The notes beneath the pieces are model-generated. The model saw nothing but the letters and a program-made list of their open reading frames with translations. It was not told the DNA's origin and ran no database searches. A stretch of 64,000 bases of DNA from Fulvivirga ulvae. GTDB lineage: Bacteria; Bacteroidota; Bacteroidia; Cytophagales; Cyclobacteriaceae. Each line of letters opens with the position of its first letter. Within the stretch, counting starts at the first letter, position 1. The translations under genes and the position numbers were made by a program. The DNA lies in the NCBI RefSeq assembly GCF_021389975.1, contig NZ_CP089981.1, positions 2,815,501 to 2,879,500 of the forward strand, read 5' to 3'. Shown here piece by piece: positions 44,496 through 52,537 of this stretch.

Positions 44496-44960
44496 ATGAT
44501 ACAAATTATTGAAAGTAGAGAGAAGGACATAGATGCTTTGCGAAATCTATTTTTAAAAACAAGGCTGACAACTTTTTCCTGGATTGAACCATCGCAATTC
44601 AAACTGTCTGATTTTGAAAAGGAAACGGATGGTGAGTATATTTTGGTAGCTCTTGACGATGAATTGTTAGTTGGATTTGTTTCTGTATGGGTTGCTGACA
44701 ATTTTGTTCATCATTTGTATGTCGATGAAAAATATCATAATAAAAATATTGGGACTGAATTATTAAAAACTACGATTGATAAAATTGGGTTGCCAATTAG
44801 ACTGAAATGCGAAGAAAATAACGCAAAAGCAGTAAGCTTCTATAAACAAAAAGGGTTTGTGGAAAAAGAGAGGGGGCAATCTAAAAACGGAACGTACATT
44901 TTGTTTGAACTATTAAAAGAATTAGAGAGTAAAGGAACGGCGCCGGTAAAATGCATATAA
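44496..44960 (+). CDS. GNAT family N-acetyltransferase
   Basis: 154 residues. LVGFVSVWVADNFVHHLYVDEKYHNKNIGTELL (about 58-90) gives the acetyl-CoA motif: strand, then the nIGTeLL pyrophosphate loop (QxxGxG/A position written as NKNIGTE). CEENNAKAVSFYKQKGF is the C-terminal signature. Single small gene in the accessory island, AT-rich, lying between RAYT element B and a cassette-like repeat. The acetylated substrate is unknown. Confidence 0.85.
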   Translation: MIQIIESREKDIDALRNLFLKTRLTTFSWIEPSQFKLSDFEKETDGEYILVALDDELLVGFVSVWVADNFVHHLYVDEKYHNKNIGTELLKTTIDKIGLPIRLKCEENNAKAVSFYKQKGFVEKERGQSKNGTYILFELLKELESKGTAPVKCI

Positions 44961-44997
44961 ATCATGCCGCAGACTTTGATAATTAATTTGGTCTGCC

Positions 44998-45029
44998 CAC
45001 ACGCATTATATACGAACGTTATGAGTAAT
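44998..45029 (+). repeat. Cassette-junction-like direct repeat, copy 2
   Basis: CACACGCA-TT-ATATACG-A-ACGTT-ATGA-GTAAT. Just upstream, GCAGAC and GTCTGC (44969-44974, 44991-44996) form an inverted pair like the L arms of an attC site. Confidence 0.45.
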
Positions 45030-45194
45030 TATAAAACTTTGACGAAATGGCACACTGTCATTTCTCAAACTGTCAAGGGCAAATGACATACCGGTTTTTG
45101 GGAAAGGCTCCATATTCTCGATAAAATCTTTTTCACCCCATGGAATGCTGGCATAAAGGGTTATATTTTTCGGGTCAGGAGTATTTTCTTTCAT
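45006..45194 (-). CDS. Small ORF, doubtful
   Basis: 62 codons (ITLYASIPWGEKDF) without a recognised family. ATG start. It overlaps the junction-like repeat and ends there, so it may be the start of a broken cassette gene. Confidence 0.2.
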   Translation of the reverse strand: MKENTPDPKNITLYASIPWGEKDFIENMEPFPKTGMSFALDSLRNDSVPFRQSFIITHNVRI

Positions 45195-45229
45195 TGATAT
45201 TTTTTGCTTGAAATCGCAGCCGATGCCAA

Positions 45230-45431
45230 TTCAGGGAAGATGTACTGGATGCGTACATATTTGAGAGTCTATCGCAGTTGCAGATCCTGTGGTCAATGGA
45301 GAGAGAAGTACAATCATGGGCATCCACACCAGTCTTTAGCAGGAAGGAGTCCTGTAGACTTCAAACGGGCACGACACAAAATTATTGAAGCTTACGAACA
45401 AGTAAAGGCTAAAATGAACAACATTCACTAG
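45230..45431 (+). pseudogene. C-terminal remnant of an IS3 family transposase
   Basis: Read in two frames, REDVLDAYIFESLSQLQIL then WREKYNHGHPHQSLAGRSP, it matches the end of the IS3 OrfB integrase (LDAY-FESL...YN--RPHQSL---SP). A frame change occurs between the two parts and the rest of the gene is gone. It belongs to a different IS3 lineage than the element at 47.7 kb. Confidence 0.75.
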
Positions 45432-45694
45432 CTTTAAGGTTTGTATACAAACGTAGAGATGACTTTCGGAAAGTAAATTATGTGGTTGGGAAGATCTGGA
45501 GTTGATGGGTGAGTGAAATGATTAAAGTAAAGTACTTAATATCTGATTTTAGTCGTTTGTAAACTAAACGTTTGTCGTCTCTTAGTGGAATGAATTACAG
45601 TACTTTACTGTAAAATGATATAATGTGTGTATGTGCAACGTTGCATATATTCAATTGTTATAGCCAATTGTGCTACGATCAAATTCATTATTAA
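45432..45694. other. Non-coding region rich in dyads
   Basis: GTTTGTATACAAAC (45439-45452) is a 14-bp palindrome. TTACAGTA-CTT-TACTGTAA (45595-45613) is a perfect 8-bp inverted repeat. TGCAACGTTGCA and CAATTG pairs follow. The stretch TAGCCAATTGTGCT before the next gene resembles the TAGCC-AGGCG-TTGTGCT at 46.7 kb. Likely a cassette boundary plus promoter. Confidence 0.4.
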
Positions 45695-46540
45695 ATGGGA
45701 AACTGGGGAACTGGAATATCTTCAAATGACATATTCGAGGACATCAAAGATGAATTCTTTGAACTCTACAATGATGGACTTGAACCAACTGAGATAACTC
45801 AGAAGCTTGTCAACTCAAATCAAGAGATCGTCAACGATAGGGAGGATGCCAACAACTTTTGGTTTGCTTTGGCACTTTGTCAGTGGGAATGCAAATCCTT
45901 GGAACCAGAGCTTTTGGAACGGATAACACAGATTGTTGAATCTGGAACTGACATTGAACTTTGGAAGGAGCTTGGAGCAGAAAAATCCGAGCTAACCAAA
46001 AGACAAAAGGTTCTGGATAAACTTCTGGAAAAACTTAATTCCGAGAAGAAGAATCTGAAAAGAAGGAAAAAGAAAGTTTTCAGAGATTCTGTTTTTAAAA
46101 AAGGCGATTGTCTAAGTGTCCGACTTTCTAACGGATCATTTGGGGCAGCTTTTGTTCTTGAGTCTGAGGAACAAACTGAATACGGACTTAACTTAATTGC
46201 TCTATGTGATTACGCTTCGGAAGAACCTCCTACAATTGAGTTTTTTGAAAAGGCTAACATCCTGATTTCAAAACAACAAGCGTCACGCGATACATATCAA
46301 GACCATCCTTTAATTAGCTGGTATATGGCTCCCCATTTTAAGGCAAGTGAAGTCAACTTGACCGTTATTGGATCACTTGATGCTAAAAAATCTTACAACC
46401 ATGAAAAGGATTATAAAAGCTACGTCCACTGGAAATACATTTCCGATCACATAGAGAACCAACCAGAACTTGTGGCAGAGCATGGTCCTATACAAACAAA
46501 ACTGAAACTGAAGACGCTGAGAAAGAAAACATGGCTATAA
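45695..46540 (+). CDS. DUF4259-like hypothetical protein
   Basis: 281 residues. The start MGNWGTGISSNDIFEDIKDEF resembles the MGxWGxGxFxND opening of DUF4259 proteins. A lysine-rich helix (about 100-128, LEKLNSEKKNLKRRKKKV) separates it from a C-terminal beta domain (GDCLSVRLSNGSFGAAFVLES) of the kind seen in immunity-like proteins. No catalytic motif. Its position between cassette-like repeats suggests a mobile single-gene cargo. Function unknown. Confidence 0.6.
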   Translation: MGNWGTGISSNDIFEDIKDEFFELYNDGLEPTEITQKLVNSNQEIVNDREDANNFWFALALCQWECKSLEPELLERITQIVESGTDIELWKELGAEKSELTKRQKVLDKLLEKLNSEKKNLKRRKKKVFRDSVFKKGDCLSVRLSNGSFGAAFVLESEEQTEYGLNLIALCDYASEEPPTIEFFEKANILISKQQASRDTYQDHPLISWYMAPHFKASEVNLTVIGSLDAKKSYNHEKDYKSYVHWKYISDHIENQPELVAEHGPIQTKLKLKTLRKKTWL

Positions 46541-46697
46541 CATCGGCTATGAATGAATTGGGTTTCATGGATCAGGATACTTTGGTGGCACTTGGAAAGT
46601 CCGCCACTAATTGTAAATTTATTAAGCGGTGTGGCTTGGTGCAGATGAAGAAGTTAGTGCTTTCTAATTCCCACTCATCATAGCCAGGCGTTGTGCT
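46533..46697 (+). repeat. attC-like imperfect inverted repeat
   Basis: TATAACATCGGCTATG at the gene's end and CATAGCCAGGCGTTGTGC before element C are inverted (GGCTATG/CATAGCC), in the order of integron attC arms. The R box GTTGTGC deviates from GTTRRRY in one position. Size about 165 bases is large. No integrase is in the window. Confidence 0.4.
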
Positions 46698-46712
46698 TCA
46701 TACTAAAACCGA

Positions 46713-46769
46713 TCCAGCTCTTCGACATTTGTAATGCCGAAGCCCTATCGTAGCGTTTGCAACGCGACA
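46713..46769 (+). repeat. Left REP hairpin pair of RAYT element C
   Basis: Same two hairpins as element B; here hairpin 1 has one A-C mismatch (AATGCCGAA). Confidence 0.72.
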
Positions 46770-46837
46770 CAGATACACACATACATAATAAAAAAATGGT
46801 TAGTAGGGTTTTTAGCGTGGCTTACTAAATTAGCAGT

Positions 46838-47368
46838 ATGGGATATGCATATGTAGTTCGAGATCAGGGGGCTGTACATTATGTGACATTTACAGTGCAT
46901 CAGTGGGTAGATGTATTTACACGTCCTGATTATGTAGATATTTTGTTGGCCAGTTTAAAGCATTGTCAAAAGGTAAAAGGCCTTGAAATATATGCGTGGG
47001 TTGTGATGAGTAACCACTGCCATTTAATAATACGAGCCAAAAACGAAAATCTTAGCGATGTAATCAGGGATTTGAAAAAGTATACATCAAAAGCAATATA
47101 TAATGCAATTGAAGCTAACAACAAAGAGAGTAGAAGAGAATGGCTGTTGCGCGTTTTAAAGTACAATAATAGAGTTTGGTTCTGGGAAGAAGGCTATCAT
47201 GGAGAAGAGATAATGAGCATTGAATTTTACGATACCAAAGTCAGTTATATCCATATGAATCCTGTAAAGGCAGGTGTTGTGGAAAAAGAAGAAGATTATT
47301 TGTTGAGTAGTGCTGGAGATTTTTATGGAGTTCGTAAGGGAAGGCTGGAGTTGAATGTTTTTGGTTGA
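46838..47368 (+). CDS. REP-associated tyrosine transposase (RAYT), intact
   Basis: 176 residues, one Y1 transposase domain. The metal-binding HUH site is NHCHLI (His60, His62) and the catalytic tyrosine is in LKKYTSK (Tyr82). RNPV-like NPVKAG near the end and a YGVRKG tail agree with RAYT/IS200-like enzymes. It should nick and join REP hairpins at single-stranded DNA. Flanked by paired hairpins on both sides; two other copies in the window are decayed, so this one supplies activity if any is left. Confidence 0.85.
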   Translation: MGYAYVVRDQGAVHYVTFTVHQWVDVFTRPDYVDILLASLKHCQKVKGLEIYAWVVMSNHCHLIIRAKNENLSDVIRDLKKYTSKAIYNAIEANNKESRREWLLRVLKYNNRVWFWEEGYHGEEIMSIEFYDTKVSYIHMNPVKAGVVEKEEDYLLSSAGDFYGVRKGRLELNVFG

Positions 47369-47370
47369 GG

Positions 47371-47440
47371 GGTGTCGGATTACAAATCCTACGATAAGGC
47401 TTCGGGATTACAAATCCCGAATAGCTGGATTTTCATCCAG
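47371..47440 (+). repeat. Right REP hairpin pair of RAYT element C
   Basis: GTCGGATTACAAATCCTACGAT, then TTCGGGATT-ACA-AATCCCGAA (perfect stem), then CTGGAT-TTTC-ATCCAG. Confidence 0.75.
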
Positions 47441-47495
47441 TCATAAAGTTCCTGTACGCATAACGATAAACCAGAGTCTTTCATGTATTGCGACT

Positions 47496-47511
47496 GTCCC
47501 CTTGAGGGGAC
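47496..47511 (+). repeat. GTCCCCTTGAGGGGAC palindrome
   Basis: Perfect 16-base palindrome with a further ACAGGGGTG copy beside it, of the CCCC/GGGG kind scattered in Bacteroidota intergenic regions. A second dyad, ATACCCAA-GG-TTGGGTAT, lies at 47581-47598. Confidence 0.4.
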
Positions 47512-47742
47512 TACAGGGGTGTTTTAACATCTTAATATCTGTCTAAATCTTCTGTATCTTATCATTATTTTTCTCTCAATATACCCAAGGTTGGGTATTG
47601 ACAAAGTGATTTGGTATTGACTAGCTTTAAACTTCATTTTTAAATGAGTGTATAGTTTATGGGAAGCAATTTTATGTGTAAGCACCCCCGCAAATAGGAC
47701 AGTTTAAAAGTAGAGAAAACAACTTAAATTTGAACTGTTTTT

Positions 47743-48009
47743 ATGAAAAGGAAAAGATTTTCACCCCAGCAGATTGCCAGCATCTTAAAGGAGTTTGATG
47801 CAGGAAAAACGGCAGCAGAGATCAGTCGTGAACACGGCGTTAGCCAGGCTTCATTTTACAAATGGCGTCAGCGTTTTGGCGGAATGGAAGCTTCAGAGCT
47901 TCGCAAGTTGAAGGACCTTGAGGAAGAAAACCGAAGGTTAAAACATATGTATGCTGAACTGGCCCTTGATCTCAAACTTGCTAAAGAGATTATAGAAAAA
48001 AAGCTTTAA
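47743..48009 (+). CDS. IS3 family transposase OrfA
   Basis: 88 residues with an HTH (IASILKEFDAGKTAAEISREHGVSQASFYKWRQRFGG) and a C-terminal leucine zipper (LRKLKDLEEENRRLKHMYAELALDLKLAKEII). It binds the IS ends. The gene ends in a run of seven A and a G, the A-AAA-AAG slippery site that normally makes OrfAB by -1 frameshift. Confidence 0.9.
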   Translation: MKRKRFSPQQIASILKEFDAGKTAAEISREHGVSQASFYKWRQRFGGMEASELRKLKDLEEENRRLKHMYAELALDLKLAKEIIEKKL

Positions 48010-48873
48010 AGCCCTGTCATAAAAAGCAGCTCGTTAAAGAAGTACAGAATGAACTGAACTGTGGCATCAGCAGGGCGTGCCGTGTGCTAAATCTAGCCAA
48101 ATCGGTATATATTATCAGTCTATTAAGAATGATGAGCCTATAATATCAGCATTGAAGGCAAAGCTGAGCAATTTCCTCGCGAAGGTTTTTGGAAAGCATT
48201 TAATCGCCTCAGAAATGAGGGTAATGAATGGAATCACAAGAAAGTTCATCGTATCTATAAAGCGTTGGGTTTAAACTTGCGCAGGAAAGTAAAGAGGAGA
48301 TTGCCAGCAAGAATAAAAGAACCTCTGGAGGTGCCTGCTGCACTTAACCATACATGGTCTATTGATTTCATGAGTGATGCCTTATTCAATGGGCGTAAAT
48401 TCCGCTCTTTCAATGTTATGGATGATTTTAATCGAGAAGCTTTGCATGTAGAGATCGATTATTCTTTAAAGAGCAATAAAGTGGTGTGGGTTTTAAATCA
48501 CTTAATTAAACGCAGAGGGAAACCTTCGCGCATACGTATGGATAACGGTCCAGAATTTATAGCGGCATTAACACAAGAATGGAGCCGTATGCATGCAATA
48601 GAGTTCATTTATATTCAACCAGGTAAGCCTACTCAAAATGCATATGTTGAGAGACTGAATCGTACCTATAGAAACTATGTGCTTGATGCTTATGTGTTTG
48701 ATTCTATAGATGAAGTACGACAAGCCACTGAAGATTGGATGTATGATTACAACTTTGTGAGGCCACATGAAAGCTTAAATGATAAGAGTCCTGTACAATA
48801 TGCACAGGTGGCGTTAACAGTGGATAACTCTATCGAGTTACCCACAATTAACACCTACTATAATAATAATTAA
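48006..48873 (+). pseudogene. IS3 transposase OrfB (DDE integrase), twice frameshifted
   Basis: Three frames must be joined. One T is lost in GTATATATTATCAG (expected four codons V-Y-Y-Y) and another in AATTTCCTCGC (expected N-F-P-R). The C-terminal integrase part from KVHRIYKALG on is intact, with SIDFMSD, RMDNGPEF and QNAYVERLNRTYR giving the DDE triad. The element cannot make a full transposase. Confidence 0.85.
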
Positions 48874-49147
48874 TAGAAATTTATATTTTTATGTAGTCCT
48901 AAAACCGGGGGGCTTACAATAACAATGATTAAAAATAATTTACCGTTATGATAGTAGCTCAATGTTTGTATAACTCTTAATTATAGATATTCTGGCCGAA
49001 TATTAGGATTTAAGCTGAATTTGCTACAAACTTCATGTTCATATCCATTTCCCCCACACCCTTTCAGCATAACCATTACCTGCCAAAAAAACAGCAAAAA
49101 AGAACTATAATAATTATTAACTTTCAGGCTTAAATAAATCCAGACGT

Positions 49148-50020
49148 TTGAGCGATACGGTAGAAAATATTCCGGAGAACAAGAGAGAAGAATTGAAAAA
49201 GCTTACTGAGCTTATTTCCGGTATGGACAAAGTAGAGATGCTGATCCTCTTCGGGAGCTATGCCAAAGGGGATTGGGTTGAGGATAGCTATGTAGAAAAT
49301 GACACTATTTACGAATACCGGAGCGATTTTGATTTGCTGGTAGTGCTGCGGCATGAAAACTTCTCACTCAAAGTTAAGATAGAAGAGCAGGTAAAAAGCC
49401 AGCTCATAGAAACCGGAGAGGTAACTACCCCGGTAAGCATGATATTTCATGGCATAAAGCACCTCAACCAGGCATTAAGCATTGGCAACTACTTTTTTAA
49501 AGACATTAAAGAAGAAGGCATAGTACTCTACGACACAGGCAAACACAAACTGACCTCACCTAAAAGGCTCACTGCAAAGCAATATCAGGAGAAGGCGCAG
49601 GAGTACTATGACCAGTGGTTTGAAAGTGCGAATGATTTTTATGAAACTTTCAACTTTGATTTAAACCGAAATAAACTGCATCAGGCAGCATTCTTACTCC
49701 ACCAAGCCGTAGAGCGCTACTACACCACCATCTTGCTGGTATTTACCGACTACCGGCCCAAGGACCATAATCTGGAAACCCTGGGGATAAAAGTGGAAAT
49801 GTGCGACAAAAGATTTGATGTATTCCCGAAGTCCACCAACGAAAGCAAGCGGTTGTTTGAGTTGCTGAAAAGAGCATATATAGATGCCCGCTATAAAATG
49901 AAGGAGTACCACATCACGAAAAGTGATTTGGAGTATTTAGCCGCCAGGGTGGAGGAGCTAAAGCAATTAACTGAAGAAATTTGCCTTGAAAAGATAGAGC
50001 AGATCGGAGAGAGGGAATAG
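49148..50020 (+). CDS. Nucleotidyltransferase-HEPN fusion protein
   Basis: 290 residues. The N-terminal MNT/pol-beta domain has LFGSYAKGDWVEDSY (GS motif, about 35-50) and SDFDLLVVL (DxD, about 61-69). The C-terminal HEPN domain (about 150-285) carries RYKMKEYH, the R-x6-H motif of HEPN RNases (about 247-254). In the toxin-antitoxin type the two domains are separate; here they are one chain, so the role could be self-regulated RNA cleavage or a different nucleotidylation. The start is a TTG; no ATG precedes the GS motif. Confidence 0.78.
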   Translation: MSDTVENIPENKREELKKLTELISGMDKVEMLILFGSYAKGDWVEDSYVENDTIYEYRSDFDLLVVLRHENFSLKVKIEEQVKSQLIETGEVTTPVSMIFHGIKHLNQALSIGNYFFKDIKEEGIVLYDTGKHKLTSPKRLTAKQYQEKAQEYYDQWFESANDFYETFNFDLNRNKLHQAAFLLHQAVERYYTTILLVFTDYRPKDHNLETLGIKVEMCDKRFDVFPKSTNESKRLFELLKRAYIDARYKMKEYHITKSDLEYLAARVEELKQLTEEICLEKIEQIGERE

Positions 50021-50059
50021 AGTATTGAGGGCATTGACTAAAAAATAACTAACAGAAAT

Positions 50060-50692
50060 ATGATACCCATTAACGATCTACTACTATTTGCATTAGCCGC
50101 ATTGATTATGGTGCTTACGCCCGGGCCAAACATGATTTATTTAATCTCCAGGTCATTATCACAAGGGAAAGATGCCGGAATAATATCTCTTTTCGGGGTC
50201 ATGTGCGGATTTTTGTTTCATATCCTAATGGTCTCATTTGGCCTTACTGCCATATTTTTTGCTATCCCTTATGCTTTTATGGTGGTCAAGTTTCTTGGCG
50301 TTGGGTATTTACTCTACCTGGCTTATAATTCTGTAAGGTCCAAGGCCAAAATCTTTGATGCAAATCGAAATCTTAAGGCAAGCAAACCGCTCAAATTGTT
50401 TAATATCGGGCTGATGACCAATGTGCTGAACCCCAAGATGGCGGTCTTTTATCTTTCATTTTTTCCGCAATTTATAAAACCTGAACATGGGTCCATTTTA
50501 AGTCAGAGTTTTCAACTGGGTGCAATCCAGATCATGATAAGCTTTACGGTCAACTTCGTGATTGTACTATTCGCTGCCAAAATGGCGGTCTGGTTCTCGA
50601 AAAATCCACTCTGGATGGGAGTTCAAAAATGGTTTATGGGGTCTGTATTGGCCGGGCTTGCCGTGAAAATGGCATTGACAAAGGCAAAGTGA
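50060..50692 (+). CDS. LysE/RhtB family exporter
   Basis: 210 residues, six hydrophobic segments. ALAALIMVLTPGPNMIYLISRSLSQGKDAG at the start is the LysE signature, with the PGPN loop. Exports amino acids or related small molecules. It stands alone 39 bases after the HEPN fusion gene; a terminator lies some 140 bases after its stop. Confidence 0.88.
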   Translation: MIPINDLLLFALAALIMVLTPGPNMIYLISRSLSQGKDAGIISLFGVMCGFLFHILMVSFGLTAIFFAIPYAFMVVKFLGVGYLLYLAYNSVRSKAKIFDANRNLKASKPLKLFNIGLMTNVLNPKMAVFYLSFFPQFIKPEHGSILSQSFQLGAIQIMISFTVNFVIVLFAAKMAVWFSKNPLWMGVQKWFMGSVLAGLAVKMALTKAK

Positions 50693-50835
50693 GCTCTCTG
50701 TAGGGTCACGGGTTTAGCACTTTATTGTAAGAGCTATTTATAGAAGAGAAATTTTACCATAGCAGCTTTTCAAAAACATCGATTTTGTGCAATCAGGGAG
50801 TAAAAGGTTCGGTATTTGCCCATGAGAGGCTAAGA

Positions 50836-50866
50836 AAAACCGATCAGAAGTGATCGGTTTTTTTAT
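50836..50866 (+). terminator. Terminator with T run
   Basis: AAACCGATCA-GAAG-TGATCGGTTT followed by more T. It is 140 bases beyond the exporter stop, so a small RNA ending here is possible. Confidence 0.75.
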
Positions 50867-51008
50867 TTATATCCACTCCTAAATTATGCTTATTCTACGA
50901 GCACTTTTATATCACAAGCGGCCTGATTTAGCCCGGGCAGTTCCTGTTTCAGTTTGGGCTGCATGACTGCTTTGTTTAACCCATAACCAAACTAAAATAT
51001 AAATTTAA

Positions 51009-51051
51009 GCAAGCAATGACTTGCGTATTAAATGTGCAAGGAATAACTTGC
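51009..51051 (+). promoter_or_regulatory. Double dyad operator of the ArsR gene
   Basis: GCAAG-N6-CTTGC occurs at 51009-51024 and again at 51036-51051, centres 27 bases apart. Both end within 22 bases of the ATG. Typical of autoregulation by a dimeric ArsR-type repressor. Confidence 0.6.
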
Positions 51052-51072
51052 TCAAAGTTATCCAGATACCCT

Positions 51073-51399
51073 ATGAGACGAGATGTATATCAGGCAATAG
51101 CTGACCCGACCAGGAGGCAGATATTAATGTCGCTTACCAAAGAAAGAAAAAAAGTAAATGCCCTTGCAGAACAATTTGACATGACAAGACAGGCCGTGTC
51201 TCTGCACGTTAAATTTCTACAGGAATGTGGGGTAATAAGCATTGAGCAGGAAGGACGGGAGCGCTATTGCAACCTCGAAGCAAACAAACTAATGGAAGTT
51301 GCTGATTGGCTTGAACCATTCAAAGCACTATGGAATAGTCGGCTTGACAGGTTGGATAACCTCTTAGATGAACTACAAGGGAAAAACAAAAGAAAATAA
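51073..51399 (+). CDS. ArsR family transcriptional regulator
   Basis: 108 residues. Winged HTH: DVYQAIADPTRRQILMSLTKE, VNALAEQFDMTRQAVSLHVKFLQECG (recognition helix) and the wing ISIEQEGRERYCNLE. No metal-binding cysteine pair is visible, so the signal is not a metal of the classical site. The upstream open frame starts inside the first GCAAG dyad and is not the real start. Two bases separate it from the SRPBCC gene, as is common for this regulator/AHSA1 pair. Confidence 0.88.
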   Translation: MRRDVYQAIADPTRRQILMSLTKERKKVNALAEQFDMTRQAVSLHVKFLQECGVISIEQEGRERYCNLEANKLMEVADWLEPFKALWNSRLDRLDNLLDELQGKNKRK

Positions 51400-51400
51400 A

Positions 51401-51850
51401 ATGGAAGACATCAGTAACAGATCAATGGAAATAACCAGGATATTCGACGCTCCTGTCGAACTGCTCTGGAAAGTCCTGACCACTCCTGAGTACATTAAAG
51501 TTTGGTGGGGCCCTGAAGGCTTTACCAACACCATTAGAAAAATGGAAGTAAAAGAAGGAGGGATATGGGATTTTACAATGCACGCCCCGGACGGGACAGA
51601 TTTTGTGAATGTCTTTTACTACCTGGAAGTAAAGCCCCTGGAAAGGATCGTAATGGAACACAGGCAACATCCAAAATTTACCCTCATTGTACAGCTCTTT
51701 CCGGAAGGTGACTCTACAAAGGTCGTCTGGCAAAATATTTTTGATTCTGTACCTACTAAAGAAGAAGCCATAAGGGCATTCAAAGCAGATGTTGGCCTTG
51801 TTCAAAACATGGAGCGGCTTTCACAATATTTAAAACAGCATCAGGCCTGA
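51401..51850 (+). CDS. SRPBCC/AHSA1 domain protein
   Basis: 149 residues from the chosen ATG. MEITRIFDAPVELLWKVLTTPEYIKVWWGPEGFTN is the START/AHSA1 signature; later GGIWDFTMHAPDG and GDSTKVVWQ follow. These are ligand-binding helix-grip domains. Paired with an ArsR gene it may bind the signal ligand or a hydrophobic product. An earlier start overlaps the ArsR stop and is less likely. Confidence 0.87.
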   Translation: MEDISNRSMEITRIFDAPVELLWKVLTTPEYIKVWWGPEGFTNTIRKMEVKEGGIWDFTMHAPDGTDFVNVFYYLEVKPLERIVMEHRQHPKFTLIVQLFPEGDSTKVVWQNIFDSVPTKEEAIRAFKADVGLVQNMERLSQYLKQHQA

Positions 51851-51906
51851 GGTTCAGCAAATGGATCAAGCAAATCATTTTGACTAGCAACTAGAAATAA
51901 ACCTAT

Positions 51907-52488
51907 ATGAAAAAGATAATTTCATTTATGCATGTATCGCTTGATGGTTTTGTAGCAGGACCAAACGGCGAAATGGACTGGATTAAGGTTGATGAAGAAA
52001 TTTTTGATTACGTAGGCAAGCGCATAAACCCCTGCGACACGGCTTTGTATGGACGAGTAACTTATCAGATGATGGAAAGTTACTGGCCTACTGCAGGAGA
52101 CAAGCCCACCGCAACCAAACACGACATTGAGCATTCGAAATGGTATAGTAAGATCCGTAAAGTTGTGTTGTCAAAAACCATGAAAGCAGAGGGTTTAACA
52201 AGTACTGAAATTATTAGCGATAACCTCTCAGACAGAATAAACGAACTAAAACAACGTAATGATGGAGGTTATGAAGATATCTTCCTTTTTGGCAGCCCGA
52301 CAGCAACACATTCACTTATGCAGCAGCACTTAATTGATGGCTTCTGGCTTTTTGTTAATCCAATTGTTCTGGGAGGAGGTGTTCCCTTGTTTGCAAATAT
52401 CAAAGACAAAATAAACCTAAAGCTTTTGCCTGCTACCCAGCAATTTACTTGTGGAGTAACGGAACTGAATTATATGGTTGACAGGTAA
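51907..52488 (+). CDS. Dihydrofolate reductase family protein (RibD C-terminal-like)
   Basis: 193 residues. MKKIISFMHVSLDGFVAGPNGEMDWIKVDEE is the usual opening of YyaP/RibD-like proteins; LYGRVTYQMMESYWP and DIFLFGSPTATHSLMQQHLIDGFWLFVNPIVLGGGVPLF complete the NADPH fold. Probably an oxidoreductase, not true folate enzyme. Follows the SRPBCC gene after 56 bases and is likely in the ArsR operon. Confidence 0.85.
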   Translation: MKKIISFMHVSLDGFVAGPNGEMDWIKVDEEIFDYVGKRINPCDTALYGRVTYQMMESYWPTAGDKPTATKHDIEHSKWYSKIRKVVLSKTMKAEGLTSTEIISDNLSDRINELKQRNDGGYEDIFLFGSPTATHSLMQQHLIDGFWLFVNPIVLGGGVPLFANIKDKINLKLLPATQQFTCGVTELNYMVDR

Positions 52489-52517
52489 AAAGCCCTCCCA
52501 AAACAGGGAGAGCTTTT
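52487..52517 (+). terminator. Terminator after the DHFR-like gene
   Basis: AAAAGCCCTCCC and GGGAGAGCTTTT form a stem with one bulge; loop AAAACA. It also lies close to the end of the convergent subtilase gene. Confidence 0.6.
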
Positions 52518-52537
52518 AAAAAGGGTTTTAATAAACC

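Larger units (their letters stand above)
46713..47440 (+). mobile_element. RAYT element C (intact)
   Basis: About 728 bases, from ATCCAGCT to AGCTGGAT-TTTC-ATCCAG. Two hairpins at each end and one intact transposase. The only copy that looks able to act. Confidence 0.75.
47677..48918 (+). mobile_element. IS3 family insertion sequence, inactive
   Basis: 1242 bases with imperfect terminal inverted repeats: TGTAAGC-A-CCCCCG at the left and the reverse complement of CGGGGGGCTTACA at the right; AGGAC/GTCCT also match. orfA is intact, orfB is broken by two 1-base deletions. No clear target duplication (ATG against ATA). Confidence 0.82.

Noticed and set aside
47996..48003. The orfA/orfB break of the IS3 element as a mutation
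   Set aside because: A7G at the end of orfA is the normal programmed -1 frameshift site; the real lesions are the two losses inside orfB.
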